This document shows positions 38,386 through 38,474 of a stretch of 38,474 bases of DNA, in pieces. The translations under genes were made by a program, and so were the position numbers. Origin of the DNA: Alphaproteobacteria bacterium (GTDB lineage: Bacteria > Pseudomonadota > Alphaproteobacteria > Rhodospirillales > Magnetospirillaceae); contig JAJPHO010000094.1 of NCBI GenBank assembly GCA_021325215.1, positions 1 to 38,474 of the forward strand, in the 5' to 3' direction. The notes below the pieces were generated by a model that saw nothing but the letters and a program-made list of their open reading frames with translations, was not told the DNA's origin and ran no database searches. The number at the start of each line of letters is the position of its first letter. Position 1 is the first letter of the stretch.

Positions 38386-38474
38386 CGGAAGGCTGGCGAT
38401 GGACGAACCCGTCGCCAACCCGGTCAGGTCCGGAAGGAAGCAGCCGTAACGATTTTCGGTTTGGGTCACTGTCC
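38386..38474 (+). ncRNA. ffs: Signal recognition particle RNA (4.5S, small bacterial type), possibly partial
   Basis: The sequence contains the diagnostic SRP domain IV core GGTCAGGTCCGGAAGGAAGC at 38422-38441 followed by AGCC, including the GGAA tetraloop region and the Ffh-binding asymmetric loop. The flanks GGCTGGCGATGGACGAACCC and GGTTTGGGTCACTGTCC form the helical arms. It is the RNA of the signal recognition particle and binds Ffh to target membrane proteins. The 5' end is approximate and the 3' end is at or beyond the window edge. Confidence 0.95.

Noticed and set aside
1-38474. CRISPR arrays, tRNA genes, rRNA genes and transposases
   Set aside because: No regularly spaced direct repeats, no tRNA-like cloverleaf with a TTCRANNC-type box that I could find, no rRNA motifs and no transposase-like proteins.

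Overview
The window looks like chromosomal DNA of a GC-rich alphaproteobacterium, probably a member of the Rhodospirillales. The signs are dense ATGA-type gene overlaps, the gene order chorismate mutase-hisC-tyrA, a thyA-folA pair, a fused B12-dependent isobutyryl-CoA mutase (icmF), an RND/NodT-type efflux operon and a small bacterial SRP RNA at the right edge. The genus cannot be fixed from the sequence alone.

Layout. 1-130: an intergenic inverted-repeat element. 130-1510: an ABC-2 permease divergent from recX. 1580-4394: an overlapping aromatic/histidine amino acid operon (chorismate mutase with a degenerate P-protein-like tail, hisC, tyrA). 4372-5630: a MarR regulator coupled to a secreted HExxH protein that appears to start at CTG. 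5752-6258: a lone Stv-like protein behind an AT-rich promoter and in front of a strong terminator.

The most unusual part is 6349-18261. A ten-gene leftward operon (14904 to 6349) encodes a four-helix membrane protein, three diverged DUF2589-type paralogues, a small conserved protein, a one-helix protein, a secreted small protein, a LysM cell-wall hydrolase without a signal peptide, a two-helix HAMP protein, and a 1279-residue fusion. The fusion joins a HAMP-like module, a 12-helix MFS transporter, a type I periplasmic binding domain and a complete pentameric ligand-gated ion channel (pro-loop/Cys-loop family). Facing it are a 495-residue serine-rich protein of unknown family and a tail-anchored protein, followed by a NarL/LuxR-type response regulator. 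I read this as one locus that combines a ligand-sensing envelope channel with DUF2589 proteins and a wall hydrolase. I do not know a described system of this composition.

18265-25500: an M17 aminopeptidase, a glutathione S-transferase, and a TetR regulator divergent from an EmrA-EmrB-NodT tripartite efflux operon. That operon has a hairpin-filled spacer and a possible 26-residue ORF at its end. 25507-26760: a two-repeat cadherin/Ig-like protein. 26841-34136: acyl-CoA metabolism (acyl-CoA dehydrogenase, icmF, an AraC-type regulator, thiolase). 34133-35922: two convergent orphan solute-binding proteins. 35957-37979: folA, thyA and an N-formylglutamate amidohydrolase-like gene in one overlapping operon. 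38130-38474: a small conserved protein and the SRP RNA (ffs), which probably runs past the window edge.

All assignments come from reading translated sequence and motifs by eye. No database search was possible.
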